Shown here piece after piece: positions 18,263-27,488 of a stretch of 64,000 nucleotides of DNA. The position numbers were made by a program, and so were the translations under genes. This DNA is from Ruminococcus_G sp050944415 (GTDB lineage: Bacteria; Bacillota; Clostridia; Lachnospirales; Lachnospiraceae). The DNA lies in NCBI GenBank assembly GCA_050944415.1, contig JBMNRA010000005.1, forward strand, positions 3,105 to 67,104, read 5' to 3'. The notes below the pieces were generated by a model that was not told the DNA's origin, searched no databases, and worked only from the letters and a program-made list of their open reading frames with translations. Numbering within the stretch: the stretch's first letter is position 1; each line of letters opens with the position of its first letter.

Positions 18263-19102
18263 ATGAAATATAAAGTTGTTGTGGACAGCTGCGGAGAGCT
18301 GACGGAAGAAATGAAACAGGATCCTCATTTTGAATCTGTTCCGCTGATTCTGGAAGTGGAAGGGGAATCCATTGTAGATGATGAGACGTTTTGTCAGGCA
18401 GATTTCTTAAAAAAAGTAGCGGCCTCGCCTCACTGTCCCAAGTCGTCTTGTCCTTCTCCGGAAAGTTACCGCCGGGCTTTCGACTGTGATGCGGAACACG
18501 TATTTGCAGTAACTTTGTCGGCGGAGTTAAGCGGCTCTTTTAACAGCGCTATGCTGGGAAGGGATCTTCTGCTGGAAGAAAAGCCGGAACAGAAGATCTA
18601 TGTGTTTAATTCCAGAAGCGCTTCCATAGGAGAAACGCTGATTGCCATGAAAATTGCGGAATGTGAAAAGGCGGGTATGAAATTTCATGAGATTGTTCAG
18701 GCGGTGGAAGCCTATATTGCCAGCCAGAACACATTCTTTGTGCTGGAAAACCTGGATACCCTCCGGAAAAACGGAAGACTCAGTCTGGTGAAGGCTTTTG
18801 TGGCCTCTGCCCTTAAGATTAAACCGGTGATGGGTTCCACAGATGAAGGAACGATCTGCCAGCTGGATCAGGCCCGCGGTATCAATAAGGCCCTGGTAAA
18901 ACTGGTGGACTATGTGGTGGAGAGAACAGTGGACAGCGCCAACCGGATTCTGGCCATTTCTCACTGCAACTGCCGGGACCGCGCCGAGATTGTGCGGGAT
19001 GCTATACTGGCCCGTATGAAGGTGAAAGATGTGGTGCTTCTGGATACGGCGGGAGTCAGTACTATGTATGCCAATGACGGAGGCGTGATTGTGGTGGCAT
19101 GA
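18263..19102 (+). CDS. DegV family protein (fatty-acid-binding, FakB-like)
   Basis: A 279-residue DegV-fold protein. The N-terminus is KYKVVVDSCGELTEEM, followed by SCPSPESYRRAF and VTLSAELSGSFNSA, which match the fatty-acid-binding loops of DegV/FakB proteins. In Gram-positive bacteria these proteins present fatty acids to the kinase FakA; no fakA is in the window. GGAGGCAGG precedes the ATG. A TATAAT at 18173-18178 may be its -10 box, with a weak -35. Ligand and partner are inferred from family only. Confidence 0.9.
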   Translation: MKYKVVVDSCGELTEEMKQDPHFESVPLILEVEGESIVDDETFCQADFLKKVAASPHCPKSSCPSPESYRRAFDCDAEHVFAVTLSAELSGSFNSAMLGRDLLLEEKPEQKIYVFNSRSASIGETLIAMKIAECEKAGMKFHEIVQAVEAYIASQNTFFVLENLDTLRKNGRLSLVKAFVASALKIKPVMGSTDEGTICQLDQARGINKALVKLVDYVVERTVDSANRILAISHCNCRDRAEIVRDAILARMKVKDVVLLDTAGVSTMYANDGGVIVVA

Positions 19103-19114
19103 CGGGGAAAATAC

Positions 19115-19151
19115 TTTTCAGACTTATGAATATATGCTATAATAAGTCTGA
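19115..19151 (+). promoter_or_regulatory. Promoter overlapped by an inverted repeat
   Basis: TTTTCA (19115-19120), 17-base spacer, TATAAT (19138-19143). A perfect 10-bp inverted repeat (TCAGACTTAT at 19118-19127, ATAAGTCTGA at 19142-19151) spans both boxes. This suggests an operator; no T-run follows, so a terminator is unlikely. Confidence 0.55.
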
Positions 19152-19175
19152 GTTTGGACGTAAGGAGTGTGCTGC

Positions 19176-19424
19176 ATGAGTCAGGAAAAAGTAGACCGTT
19201 ATAAGGAATATAAGGCGAATAAACAGAAAATCTGGAAAAAAGAGAAGCGTGTCCGCAGACTGGAGTACGCGGCGGCGGTTGTTGTTGCAGTGGTGCTGGT
19301 GGGATGGTTTGGAATTTCAATATATCAGAAAACGACAAATTCCGGGGATCAGCCCGCAGAACAATATACGCTGGATACGACGGCGGTGGATGAATATCTT
19401 CAGAGTATTACGCAGGAATCATAG
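19176..19424 (+). CDS. Small single-pass membrane protein of unknown function
   Basis: An 82-residue protein. It has a strongly basic N-terminal cytoplasmic segment (about 1-29, rich in Lys), one membrane helix (about 30-50), and a short acidic extracellular tail ending EYLQSITQES. TAAGGAG lies 8-9 bases before the ATG at 19176. It has its own promoter with an overlapping inverted repeat and its own terminator, so it is a monocistronic small gene. I recognise no family. Confidence 0.75.
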   Translation: MSQEKVDRYKEYKANKQKIWKKEKRVRRLEYAAAVVVAVVLVGWFGISIYQKTTNSGDQPAEQYTLDTTAVDEYLQSITQES

Positions 19425-19430
19425 TATATA

Positions 19431-19463
19431 AAAGAGCTGGATTGTTATGATCCAGCTCTTTTT
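19431..19463. terminator. Intrinsic terminator, probably bidirectional
   Basis: Twelve-bp perfect stem (19431-19442 against 19450-19461) with a 7-nt loop and flanking A and T runs, between the small membrane-protein gene and the convergent xylulokinase-type gene. Confidence 0.88.
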
Positions 19464-19496
19464 AATGGGGCGTCGTTGCATCGTGTTTTAGGATTT

Positions 19497-20957
19497 TCAT
19501 GAAAAGAAAGATTTGACGGCAGGATACAGTCCGGTAAACTTCCGGTACTGCGCTTCATATTTTTCCGTCAGGTCCGATACGGGTTCTACGGTTTCTTTGA
19601 CTTTTACTATTTTATCAGCCGCGCTTTTTACATCGGGAAAGACACCGCAGCCTACCGCTGCCAGCATGGCGGCTCCCAGCGAGGGGCCTTCTTCCTGATT
19701 CAGCACATCCACTTTCATGTTCATGACATTGGCGATGATGGTTCTCCACAGCGGGCTTTTGGCTCCGCCGCCGCATATTTTTGTCCGAGAGGGGGAAATT
19801 CCCAGTTTTCTGGCCACTTCAAGGGAATCCCGCAGGCCGAAAGCGACCCCTTCCAGAACGGCCTGGGTCATATCCGCCCTTGTGGTATCCATGCTCATGC
19901 CGATGAACATGGCGCGCACGTCGGGATTGTTGTGGGGAGAACGTTCTCCCATGAGATAGGGCAGGTAAAACACCTGATTTTCTCCCAGACGCAGGATACC
20001 GGCCTGCTCTTTTTCATTATCCTCCGTATGCAGGATATTTTCCATCCACCATTTATTGCAGGAAGCGGCGCTGAGCATGCAGCCCATCAGATGGTAGTTT
20101 CCGTCCGCGTGATCGAAGGAGTGGAGCGCATTGTGTTTATCCACCCGGAAATCATTGCTGGAGATGAAAATAGTTCCGGAGGTACCAAGGGAGATATTGC
20201 ACATGCCGTTGCCTACTGTACCTGTTCCAACTGCGGCAGCAGCATTGTCCCCGGCGCCGGCGATTACTTTTACGCCGGCGGAAAGGGAGAGTTCTTCTGC
20301 TGTCTGAGGCTGGAGGGTTCCCACCACCTCGTAGCTTTCATAGAGGCGGGGGAGCTGTTCTTTCGATATTTGACAGATTTCCAGCATCTGATCGGACCAG
20401 CATCTGTTTTTCACATCCAGAAGCAGCATGCCGGAGGCATCGGACACATCGGTGCAGAAGGAGCCGGACAGGCGGTAGGCCAGATAGTCTTTCGGCAGCA
20501 TGATCTTTTTGATCCTCCGGAAATTCTCCGGCTCATGTTTGTAAAGCCAGAGCAGCTTCGGAGCGGTAAATCCGGCGAAGGCGATGTTGGCTGTATACCG
20601 GGACAGATTTTCTTTTCCGATTTTTTCATTGAGATATTTCGTTTCTTCACCGGTACGTCCGTCGTTCCACAGAATCGCCGGACGGATCACCCGATCCTGC
20701 TCATCCAGAATCACCAGACCGTGCATCTGGCCGCCGAAACTGATGCCTTCCACCTGCTCTTTTTCAAAGCCTTCCAGCAGCAGTCTGATACCTGATATGG
20801 TCTGTTCGTACCAGTCTTCCGGGTTCTGCTCAGACCAGCCGGTGTGAGGAAAGTACAGAGGATATTCTCGGGATACTGTGTTAAGCACCTGTCCCTCCTG
20901 ATCCATCAAAAGCAGCTTGACGGCGGAAGTTCCCAGGTCAACGCCGATATATAACAT
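19497..20957 (-). CDS. xylB: FGGY-family carbohydrate kinase, xylulokinase type
   Basis: Phosphorylates a ketopentose, D-xylulose by family similarity, with ATP. The 486-residue protein has the ATP-binding phosphate-1 block GVDLGTSAVK, the substrate-binding GGQMHGLV characteristic of xylulokinases, WNDGRT, LPKDYLAYRLSG, the second nucleotide block GAGDNAAAAVGTG, and CGGGAKSPLWR. It is last in a minus-strand operon after a fucose/arabinose-type isomerase and a DUF4867-type protein, controlled by an upstream AraC gene. With that isomerase, the true substrate may be another ketose (ribulose or a 6-deoxy-ketose), so the gene symbol reflects family rather than a proven substrate. Confidence 0.88.
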   Translation of the reverse strand: MLYIGVDLGTSAVKLLLMDQEGQVLNTVSREYPLYFPHTGWSEQNPEDWYEQTISGIRLLLEGFEKEQVEGISFGGQMHGLVILDEQDRVIRPAILWNDGRTGEETKYLNEKIGKENLSRYTANIAFAGFTAPKLLWLYKHEPENFRRIKKIMLPKDYLAYRLSGSFCTDVSDASGMLLLDVKNRCWSDQMLEICQISKEQLPRLYESYEVVGTLQPQTAEELSLSAGVKVIAGAGDNAAAAVGTGTVGNGMCNISLGTSGTIFISSNDFRVDKHNALHSFDHADGNYHLMGCMLSAASCNKWWMENILHTEDNEKEQAGILRLGENQVFYLPYLMGERSPHNNPDVRAMFIGMSMDTTRADMTQAVLEGVAFGLRDSLEVARKLGISPSRTKICGGGAKSPLWRTIIANVMNMKVDVLNQEEGPSLGAAMLAAVGCGVFPDVKSAADKIVKVKETVEPVSDLTEKYEAQYRKFTGLYPAVKSFFS

Positions 20958-20979
20958 ATTTTATCTGCCTCCTGTTCGT

Positions 20980-22470
20980 TTAGGAAAAAGGATTTTCTGT
21001 GGGGTAACGATCGCCTGCCGGATGGTTGTAGCCGATTTCCTCCACCGGTACGCCGATATATTTGAACACTTCAAAAAGTTCCCTGCCGAAGTGGCCGAAT
21101 GCTACGGCGCCGTGATGAGGGTAATTGCCCTCGATCAGCACGTGACGGTAGAACCGGCCCATTTCGGGAATGGCAAAGATTCCGATGGAACCGAAGGAGC
21201 GGGAAGGAACGGGAAGAACCTCACCCTGGGCGATGTAGGCACGCAGTTTGCAGTCGGCTGTACTCTGCAGACGGAAGAAAGTGATATCGCCGGGCACAAT
21301 ATCGCCTTCCAGCGTACCCTGAGTCACCTCTTCCGGCAGAGACCGGGCCATGATCAGCTGATATTTCATTTCACAGAAGGAAAGCTTCTGGGAAGCGGTA
21401 TTACCGCAGTGGAATCCCATGAAGGTATCTTTCAGGGTATAGTTGTATTTTCCTTTGATATCTTCGTTAAAGATGTCTTCCGGCACAGTATTGTTGATAT
21501 CCAGAAGTGTTACGATATCATTGCTGACAACGGTGCCGATGAATTCGCTTAAGGCGCCGTAGATGTCAACCTCGCAGGAAACGGGAATGCCCTGAGCGGT
21601 CAGGCGGCTGTTGACATAGCATGGCACAAATCCGAATTGAGTCTGGAAAGCGGGCCAGCATTTGCCTGCGATGGCTACATATTTGCGGTAGCCTCTGTGT
21701 TCATCGATCCAGTCTTTCAGGGTCAGTTCATATTGAGCCAGTTTGGGAAGAATTTCAGGTTTTTTATTGCCGCTTCCCAGTTCTTCTTCCATTTCTTTGA
21801 CGATAGCGGGAATTCTTTCATCCTGATCGTGCTTATGGAATGCTTCAAAAAGATCCAGTTCAGAGTTTTCTTCAATTTCCACACCCAGATTATAAAGCTG
21901 ACGGATAGGCGCGTTGCATGCCAGAAAGTTTAACGGGCGGGGACCGAAGCTGATGATTTTCAGGTTATTAAGCGCGATGACAGCCCGCGCAATAGGGAGA
22001 AACTCGTGAATCATGTCGGCGCATTCCACAGCATTTCCTACGGGATATTCAGGGATATACGCTTTTACATTTCTCAGCTTCAGATTGTAGCTGGCGTTGA
22101 GCATCCCGCAGTAAGCGTCACCCCTGCCCTGTACCAGGCTGCCTTTGTCTTCCTCGGCGGCTGCCACGAACATTTTCGGACCGTCAAAATGCCTGGCCAG
22201 CAGCGTTTCAGCAATTTCCGGGCCAAAGTTGCCCAGGTATACGCACAGAGCGTTGCATCCGGCTTTTTTAATATCTTCCAGGGCCTGCACCATGTGAATT
22301 TCACTTTCCACAATGCAGATGGGACATTCATAGATGGTATCTTCGCCGTATTTTTCTGTGTAGGCATCAATTACCGCTTTTCTCCTTCCGGCGGAGAGAC
22401 TTTCCGGGAAACAGTCTCTGCTGACGGCGACCACGCCGATTTTTACTTCTGGCATATTGTTTTGATTCAT
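20980..22470 (-). CDS. L-fucose/L-arabinose isomerase family protein
   Basis: A 496-residue aldose-ketose isomerase of the FucI/AraA superfamily. Residues matching the metal site of FucI are recognisable: Glu in PVSCEVDIYGALSEF, Asp in LLDINNT, and His in NYPHHGAVAFGH. AGGAGGT precedes the ATG. It starts 12 bases after the DUF4867 gene and ends 22 bases before the kinase gene. It is diverged from both classical FucI and AraA, so the substrate (L-fucose, D-arabinose, L-arabinose or another sugar) cannot be chosen. The absence of an aldolase or epimerase in the operon leaves the pathway incomplete here. Confidence 0.82.
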   Translation of the reverse strand: MNQNNMPEVKIGVVAVSRDCFPESLSAGRRKAVIDAYTEKYGEDTIYECPICIVESEIHMVQALEDIKKAGCNALCVYLGNFGPEIAETLLARHFDGPKMFVAAAEEDKGSLVQGRGDAYCGMLNASYNLKLRNVKAYIPEYPVGNAVECADMIHEFLPIARAVIALNNLKIISFGPRPLNFLACNAPIRQLYNLGVEIEENSELDLFEAFHKHDQDERIPAIVKEMEEELGSGNKKPEILPKLAQYELTLKDWIDEHRGYRKYVAIAGKCWPAFQTQFGFVPCYVNSRLTAQGIPVSCEVDIYGALSEFIGTVVSNDIVTLLDINNTVPEDIFNEDIKGKYNYTLKDTFMGFHCGNTASQKLSFCEMKYQLIMARSLPEEVTQGTLEGDIVPGDITFFRLQSTADCKLRAYIAQGEVLPVPSRSFGSIGIFAIPEMGRFYRHVLIEGNYPHHGAVAFGHFGRELFEVFKYIGVPVEEIGYNHPAGDRYPTENPFS

Positions 22471-22482
22471 GGTGTACCTCCT

Positions 22483-23100
22483 TTATAATTGAATATTAGT
22501 TCCTTTTAAACCGCAGCAGGCTCCCTCGATGCCCGCGTCCGGATGGGCAATCAGCCATTTGTTTCTGGCTGTCAGAAGACGGTCCTCTCCTTCGGCGCCA
22601 TGGGGAAGGGAAAGTTCCGTATTAGTGCCTTCCGGCAAAACGATAGCACACTGGAAAGGTTTTCCATTTGCGCAGATGGGAGCGTAATGGAGAGTGGTGG
22701 CGTAAAGCTGCACTCCCGTGCCTGCGGGAAGCAGAAAAGCTTCCAGGCGGGAAGTATCATAGGAGAAATCATTTTCGATATCCTGCTGCATTCCCAGAAG
22801 GAGAACCAGATCGGTGGCGGCCAGGTCAAGCTCGCTGCTGCGGTGATATTCCAGGGCGTTCAGAAGATGATTGGTTCCGTTGCAGAAACCGATCTGAATG
22901 GGCAGTTCCCCGAAAGCCTGAGTTTTTAGCTGCGCGGCCACTGGAAGAGCTTCCAGCGCTTTGAGTGAAGGCTGGTAAATGCAATCATCCAGAGGCGTCG
23001 GTGTATGTTTCATGCTCTGCGTCAGGTCACTGAAATCATATCCCTTCAGAATTGTTCCGTATTTTTGAAAAGATGGATCCATAATATTTTTTATCTGCAT
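22483..23100 (-). CDS. DUF4867-like protein of the sugar operon
   Basis: A 205-residue soluble protein. It looks like a cupin-type beta-barrel (FLLPAGTGVQLYATTLHYAP, and AIVLPEGTN later), consistent with DUF4867, a family seen beside sugar isomerases in gut Firmicutes. The start at 23100 has GGGAGGT about 8 bases upstream; a longer in-frame version to 23145 would overlap the predicted -10 box. It is first in the operon, so it probably acts early, for example as a mutarotase-like or isomerase-assisting protein; this is inference only. Confidence 0.75.
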   Translation of the reverse strand: MQIKNIMDPSFQKYGTILKGYDFSDLTQSMKHTPTPLDDCIYQPSLKALEALPVAAQLKTQAFGELPIQIGFCNGTNHLLNALEYHRSSELDLAATDLVLLLGMQQDIENDFSYDTSRLEAFLLPAGTGVQLYATTLHYAPICANGKPFQCAIVLPEGTNTELSLPHGAEGEDRLLTARNKWLIAHPDAGIEGACCGLKGTNIQL

Positions 23101-23131
23101 AAAAATAGACCTCCCGATTAATGGTAGGTCT

Positions 23132-23140
23132 ATTATATCA
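23132..23140 (-). promoter_or_regulatory. Extended -10 promoter of the sugar operon
   Basis: On the minus strand the sequence reads TGATATAAT (TGn-TATAAT) with no good -35 box. This is the pattern expected for an activator-dependent promoter, here presumably the adjacent AraC protein. Confidence 0.6.
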
Positions 23141-23190
23141 GTCAATTTTGATCTTATCGACCAAAAAGTTGGCCATTTTATGGCGATTTC

Positions 23191-24015
23191 TTATCCTTTT
23201 ATGTTTTTTCGATATTCGCTGGGCAGAAATCCGTATTTTTGCCGGAAAGCGCCGGAGAAGGATTTGCTGTTGGCAAAGCCGTTGCGGGAAGCTATTTCCC
23301 CGATAGAAAGATCGGTATTAGAAAGCTCCCGGTAAGCGTATTCCAGCCGGAGGCCCTGGAGATAAGTTTTGTAAGTGGTTCTGGCATATCTGCGGAACAT
23401 CCTTGCCAGGTAATTGGGGGAATAACCAAAGGTTTCGGCCAGGGAAGTAAGAGTAAGTTCCTGATTGTAATGTTCTTTTATATATGAAGTAATCAGGGAA
23501 AGCCGGCTTAAATGCCGGTTTTCCTTAATCAGCTCCGGGCTGACATCCAGTTTCCGGTATCGGGTCACCAGCAGATAGATGATCATGTAAAACTGACTTA
23601 ATACTTTCAGTTCATAGCCGCATTTCTTTCCGGCGTATGTTTCGTACATATCCTTTAAAAGAGTCATGATCTCCCTGTCGTAATTGAGAGAACTCCTGGA
23701 GAAATAGATGAATTTGTCATCGGTGTAATATTTCTCAAAGGTGGACAGGGGAATCTGCAGAACAATTGTCAGATTGGGGCGGGGAGCGGCAATGGAATGC
23801 ACTTCATTGGAATTGACCAGCATAAATTCTCCAGGCTTCAGGGGAAATTCTTTTTCGTTGACAAAAAAGGTCAGTTCACCTTCAAAGAGAGCAAAAATTT
23901 CCACAGAACGGTGCCAGTGCTTGTCCCGATAATAGCTGCCCTGCCTTCCTTCAAAAATAAACATTTTAAAAGGGATGTCTTCATTGGGTAATATAAGTTC
24001 ATGAGAAATATCCAT
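23191..24015 (-). CDS. AraC-family regulator with N-terminal cupin
   Basis: A 274-residue activator. The N-terminal sugar-binding cupin (about 1-100) includes KHWHRSVEIFALFEGELTFF, and the C-terminal double helix-turn-helix (about 170-272) includes LTSLAETFGYSPNYLARMFRR, then IGEIASRNGFANSKSFSGAF. The gene is directly upstream of the DUF4867-isomerase-kinase operon on the same strand. It most likely activates that operon in response to its sugar. The promoter between them lacks a -35 box, which fits activation. Confidence 0.9.
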   Translation of the reverse strand: MDISHELILPNEDIPFKMFIFEGRQGSYYRDKHWHRSVEIFALFEGELTFFVNEKEFPLKPGEFMLVNSNEVHSIAAPRPNLTIVLQIPLSTFEKYYTDDKFIYFSRSSLNYDREIMTLLKDMYETYAGKKCGYELKVLSQFYMIIYLLVTRYRKLDVSPELIKENRHLSRLSLITSYIKEHYNQELTLTSLAETFGYSPNYLARMFRRYARTTYKTYLQGLRLEYAYRELSNTDLSIGEIASRNGFANSKSFSGAFRQKYGFLPSEYRKNIKG

Positions 24016-24165
24016 ATTTTGTACCCCGCAAAAAAATTAAAAATTCAGGATTTGATACATAAATTTTCCGAAATTTTCTTGACTCATACCGGTTAGTTTT
24101 GTACAATATACCTATAAAAGATGCATGCAAAATACTGAAAAAACAGAAAAATTCACAAAACAGGA

Positions 24166-24564
24166 TTACTTTTTACAATGGGAATGATCCGGTCCATGTC
24201 CGATGACATCGGAAATCTTTTCTGCTGCTGTGTTGGAAAAAAAAACGATTTCAGAAGGCTTTCCATCAGCGGATTCACCGCTTAAAACCAGTCCGTTGTT
24301 GTTTTCTTTGAAATCCAGCGGCAGCAGACGGCTGTAACAGCGGCCGGTTTCCTCATCCGTCACCTGAAGGGTCACGCTGGATGCACGGATATGATCCGCT
24401 GGTTCGCAGGAGGCGTACAGAAGTTCCATCCGGGCGTTGACAGCTTGAAGGATCTGAGCGTGGAGCTCTCCCAGTTTTTTCTGGTTATCTGCATTAGCGG
24501 CAGCGGTAAGGTAATCGACTATGCGGGATATTTGCAGTTCGATTTCAGTATAAAGATCTTTCAT
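24166..24564 (-). CDS. Hypothetical protein with a His-rich C-terminus
   Basis: A 132-residue soluble protein. The N-terminal half is predicted helical (ISRIVDYLTAAANADNQKKL), the middle is beta-rich, and the end (GHGPDHSHCKK) could bind metal. GAGAAAGGAG precedes the ATG, and a TTTTCA-N17-TATAAT promoter lies upstream. It is divergent from the molybdenum aldehyde oxidoreductase gene; the gap of 146 bases may hold shared control. No family recognised. Confidence 0.65.
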   Translation of the reverse strand: MKDLYTEIELQISRIVDYLTAAANADNQKKLGELHAQILQAVNARMELLYASCEPADHIRASSVTLQVTDEETGRCYSRLLPLDFKENNNGLVLSGESADGKPSEIVFFSNTAAEKISDVIGHGPDHSHCKK

Positions 24565-24601
24565 GTATCGGTTCTCCTTTCTCCATTGGTATCTGATATT
24601 T

Positions 24602-24630
24602 ATTATAAGAGACCGGAAGAGAAATGAAAA
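24602..24630 (-). promoter_or_regulatory. SigmaA promoter of the His-tail protein gene
   Basis: Minus-strand TTTTCA (24625-24630), 17-base spacer, TATAAT (24602-24607), about 38 bases before the start codon. Confidence 0.6.
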
Positions 24631-24710
24631 GTGTTTTCACTACTTAAGCGACAGATGTTCTGCTACCAGGGATGACAGAAAGCACAGTATTTATCAAAGG
24701 AGGTAATCGT

Positions 24711-27446
24711 ATGATTAAAAAGAGACTTGTAATCAATGGATTGCCGCGTACCCTGCTTGTGAATCCGGACGATACCCTGGCAAAGGTATTGCGTGAGCAG
24801 CTGCTGCTGACAGGCTGTAAAATCGGTTGTAATCAGGGACAATGCGGCACTTGTACGGTAATTGTGGACAAAAAGGCGGTTCGTTCCTGTATTCTGAAGA
24901 TGAGTAAGATTAAGGATGATACCGTAATTGAAACTATCGAAGGCATCGGTTCTGTTGACAATCTCCATCCGCTGCAGGTGGCCTGGATGGGACACGGTTG
25001 TGCCCAGTGTGGTTTCTGCTCTCCGGGCTTTATTATGTCGGCGAAGGTGCTCCTGGAGGAAAATCCTTCTCCTACGCGAGAAGAGGTACGTCACTGGTTC
25101 CAGGTTCACAGAAACCTCTGCCGATGTACCGGATATAAACCTCTTGTGGATGCTGTTATGGATGCGGCGAAGGTAATGCGCGGCGAAATGAAAAAAGAGG
25201 ATCTTATCTTCAAGCCCGTGGGCAATAAGATTCTGGGAACCAGTTATATCCGTCCCTCCGCCATTCAGAAGGTTACCGGTACCTGGGACTATGGCGCTGA
25301 TATGGCGCTGCAAATGCCGGAAAATACGGCAAGACTGGCTCTGGTGCAGGCGGATATTCCCCATGGCAACCTGAAAGGCATTGATTATTCGGAAGCGGAG
25401 AAAATGCCCGGTGTATATAAAGTAATCACTCATAAAGATGTAAAAGGCAAGAACCGCATCAGCGGACTGATTACATTCGCCAATAACAAAGGCGACGGTT
25501 GGGATCGTCCCATTCTCTGTGATGAAAAGATTTTTCAGATCGGCGATGCAGTGGCCATCGTGGCTGCCGATACAGAGGAGCATGCAAGGGCTGCCGCTAA
25601 GACGGTGAAGCTGGATCTGGAGCCTCTGCCGGCCTATATGAGCGCCATGGAAGCCATTGCGGAGGATGCCATTGAAATTCATCCAGGTACACCGAATATT
25701 TATTATGAAACCAACTGTATCAAGGGGGAAGAGACGGGGCCTATCATGGAAAGCGCTCCTTATGTGGCGGAGATTGATGCGTACACCAGCCGCCAGCCCC
25801 ATCTCCATCTGGAACCGGACTGCGGTTTCGCCTATATGGATGAAAAAGGAAGACTGACGGTGCATTCCAAGAGTATCGGAATCCATCTCCATTCTGCCAT
25901 GATAACGGCAGGAATCGGGATTGAGCCGGAAAAATTCAGACTGGTTCAGAATCCTTCCGGAGGTACTTTCGGATATAAATTCAGTCCCACCATGGAGGCT
26001 TTGCTGGGTGTTGCCTGTCTGGCGCTGGATGGCCGGCCTTGCAGTCTGGTATATGATCAGTACCAGAATATCACTTATACGGGAAAACGTTCTCCGGCGT
26101 TCATGCATGTAAAAATGGCAGCTGATGAGAACGGAAGGCTTCTGGCCATGGAAGGTGACAACTACATTGATCATGGTCCGTATTCTGAGTTCGGAGATCT
26201 GCTGACCATGCGCCTGACACAGTTTACAGGTGCCGGATACGATATCAGAAACATCAGAAACAGGAGCCAGACCGTATGTACCAATCATGCCTGGGGATCC
26301 GCCTTCCGAGGTTATGGTTCTCCTCAGTCTTTTATGGGGTCGGAGATCTGTATGGATGTTCTGGCGGAAAAGATGGGAATTGATCCTTTTGAGCTGCGTT
26401 TCCGGAATATTTACCGGGAGGGTACAGGATGCACTACTCCCACAGGGCAGGAGCCGGAGGTTTACTGTCTGGAGGAAATGTTTGAAAAGGCCAGACCGGT
26501 CTATTATGAAGCAAAAGAAAGACTGGCCAGGATGAATACTGATAAACTGAAATACGGCGTGGGATTTGCTTTGGGCATCTACGGATGCGGTCTTGACGGA
26601 AAGGACAGTTCCTTTGCTAATATTCAGCTGAATCCTGACGGAACAGTGACTGTCTTTAATTCCTGGGAAGATCACGGGCAGGGCGCTGATATCGGTACGT
26701 TAACCATGGCTCATGAGACTTTAAGGGAAGCGGGCATTACACCGGATATGATCAAACTGGTGATGAATGATACCGCACTGACGCCGGCCTCCGGACCGGC
26801 CGGCGGAAGCCGTTCCAATGTAGTAACGGGCAATGCCACCAGAGTTGCCGCGGAGATGCTGGTAAATGCCATGCGCAGGCCGGATGGAACTTTCCGTACT
26901 TATGACGAGATGGTAGAAGAGAAGATTCCTACTTTCTACGAAGGCACCTGGGTAGCCAGCGCCTGTACGGACTGTGATTTGGAAACAGGCCAGGGAGCTC
27001 CTTTCAGCAACTATATGTACGAGCTGTTTATTCCTGAAGTAGAGGTTAATGTGGAAACCGGAAAGGTTCGTATCATCCGCTTTACCACAGTCTGCGATTT
27101 CGGTACGATTATCAACAAGATTGTTGTTGACGGCCAGGTATACGGAGGATGTACCCAGGGATTTGGACTGGCGCTTTCCGAAGATTTTGAGGATTACAGC
27201 AAACACACTACGCTGGCGGGCTGCGGTATTCCCTATCCGGAAGACGTGCCGGATGATTTCAATATCATTTATACGGAAACGCCCAGACCTCTTGGGCCTT
27301 ATGGAGCCTCCGGCTGCGGCGAAGGTCCGCTGACAGCGGGTCATCCGGCCGTTTTAAGCGCTATCTTTAACGCTACCGGTGCGAGAATCACCGAGATTCC
27401 TGCCAGACCGGAAAAAGTGAAAGCTGCGCTGGATGCATTGAAGTAA
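24711..27446 (+). CDS. Molybdenum-dependent aldehyde oxidoreductase (Mop-like, xanthine oxidase family)
   Basis: A 911-residue single-chain enzyme, close in length and layout to Desulfovibrio Mop. The first [2Fe-2S] domain has GCKIGCNQGQCGTCTV; the second has CAQCGFCSPGFIMS and CRCTGYKPLVDAV. A Mo-pterin domain follows, with GGTFGYKFSPTMEAL, the GSAFRGYGSPQ loop, and the catalytic Glu in GASGCGEGPLTAGHPAV. There is no FAD domain, as in Mop. AAAGGAGG lies 7-8 bases before the ATG. Substrate could be an aldehyde or a purine-like heterocycle. The next gene encodes an FAD/Fe-S protein that may accept its electrons. Molybdopterin synthesis genes are not in the window. Confidence 0.92.
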   Translation: MIKKRLVINGLPRTLLVNPDDTLAKVLREQLLLTGCKIGCNQGQCGTCTVIVDKKAVRSCILKMSKIKDDTVIETIEGIGSVDNLHPLQVAWMGHGCAQCGFCSPGFIMSAKVLLEENPSPTREEVRHWFQVHRNLCRCTGYKPLVDAVMDAAKVMRGEMKKEDLIFKPVGNKILGTSYIRPSAIQKVTGTWDYGADMALQMPENTARLALVQADIPHGNLKGIDYSEAEKMPGVYKVITHKDVKGKNRISGLITFANNKGDGWDRPILCDEKIFQIGDAVAIVAADTEEHARAAAKTVKLDLEPLPAYMSAMEAIAEDAIEIHPGTPNIYYETNCIKGEETGPIMESAPYVAEIDAYTSRQPHLHLEPDCGFAYMDEKGRLTVHSKSIGIHLHSAMITAGIGIEPEKFRLVQNPSGGTFGYKFSPTMEALLGVACLALDGRPCSLVYDQYQNITYTGKRSPAFMHVKMAADENGRLLAMEGDNYIDHGPYSEFGDLLTMRLTQFTGAGYDIRNIRNRSQTVCTNHAWGSAFRGYGSPQSFMGSEICMDVLAEKMGIDPFELRFRNIYREGTGCTTPTGQEPEVYCLEEMFEKARPVYYEAKERLARMNTDKLKYGVGFALGIYGCGLDGKDSSFANIQLNPDGTVTVFNSWEDHGQGADIGTLTMAHETLREAGITPDMIKLVMNDTALTPASGPAGGSRSNVVTGNATRVAAEMLVNAMRRPDGTFRTYDEMVEEKIPTFYEGTWVASACTDCDLETGQGAPFSNYMYELFIPEVEVNVETGKVRIIRFTTVCDFGTIINKIVVDGQVYGGCTQGFGLALSEDFEDYSKHTTLAGCGIPYPEDVPDDFNIIYTETPRPLGPYGASGCGEGPLTAGHPAVLSAIFNATGARITEIPARPEKVKAALDALK

Positions 27447-27488
27447 CCGGAAAATAGCGGGAAATCATCAGCTTCCCGATTATGAGGC

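Noticed and set aside
24663..26675. Long minus-strand open frame opposite the Mop-like gene
   Set aside because: Antisense to an enzyme with all expected motifs; the translated text has no recognisable domain.
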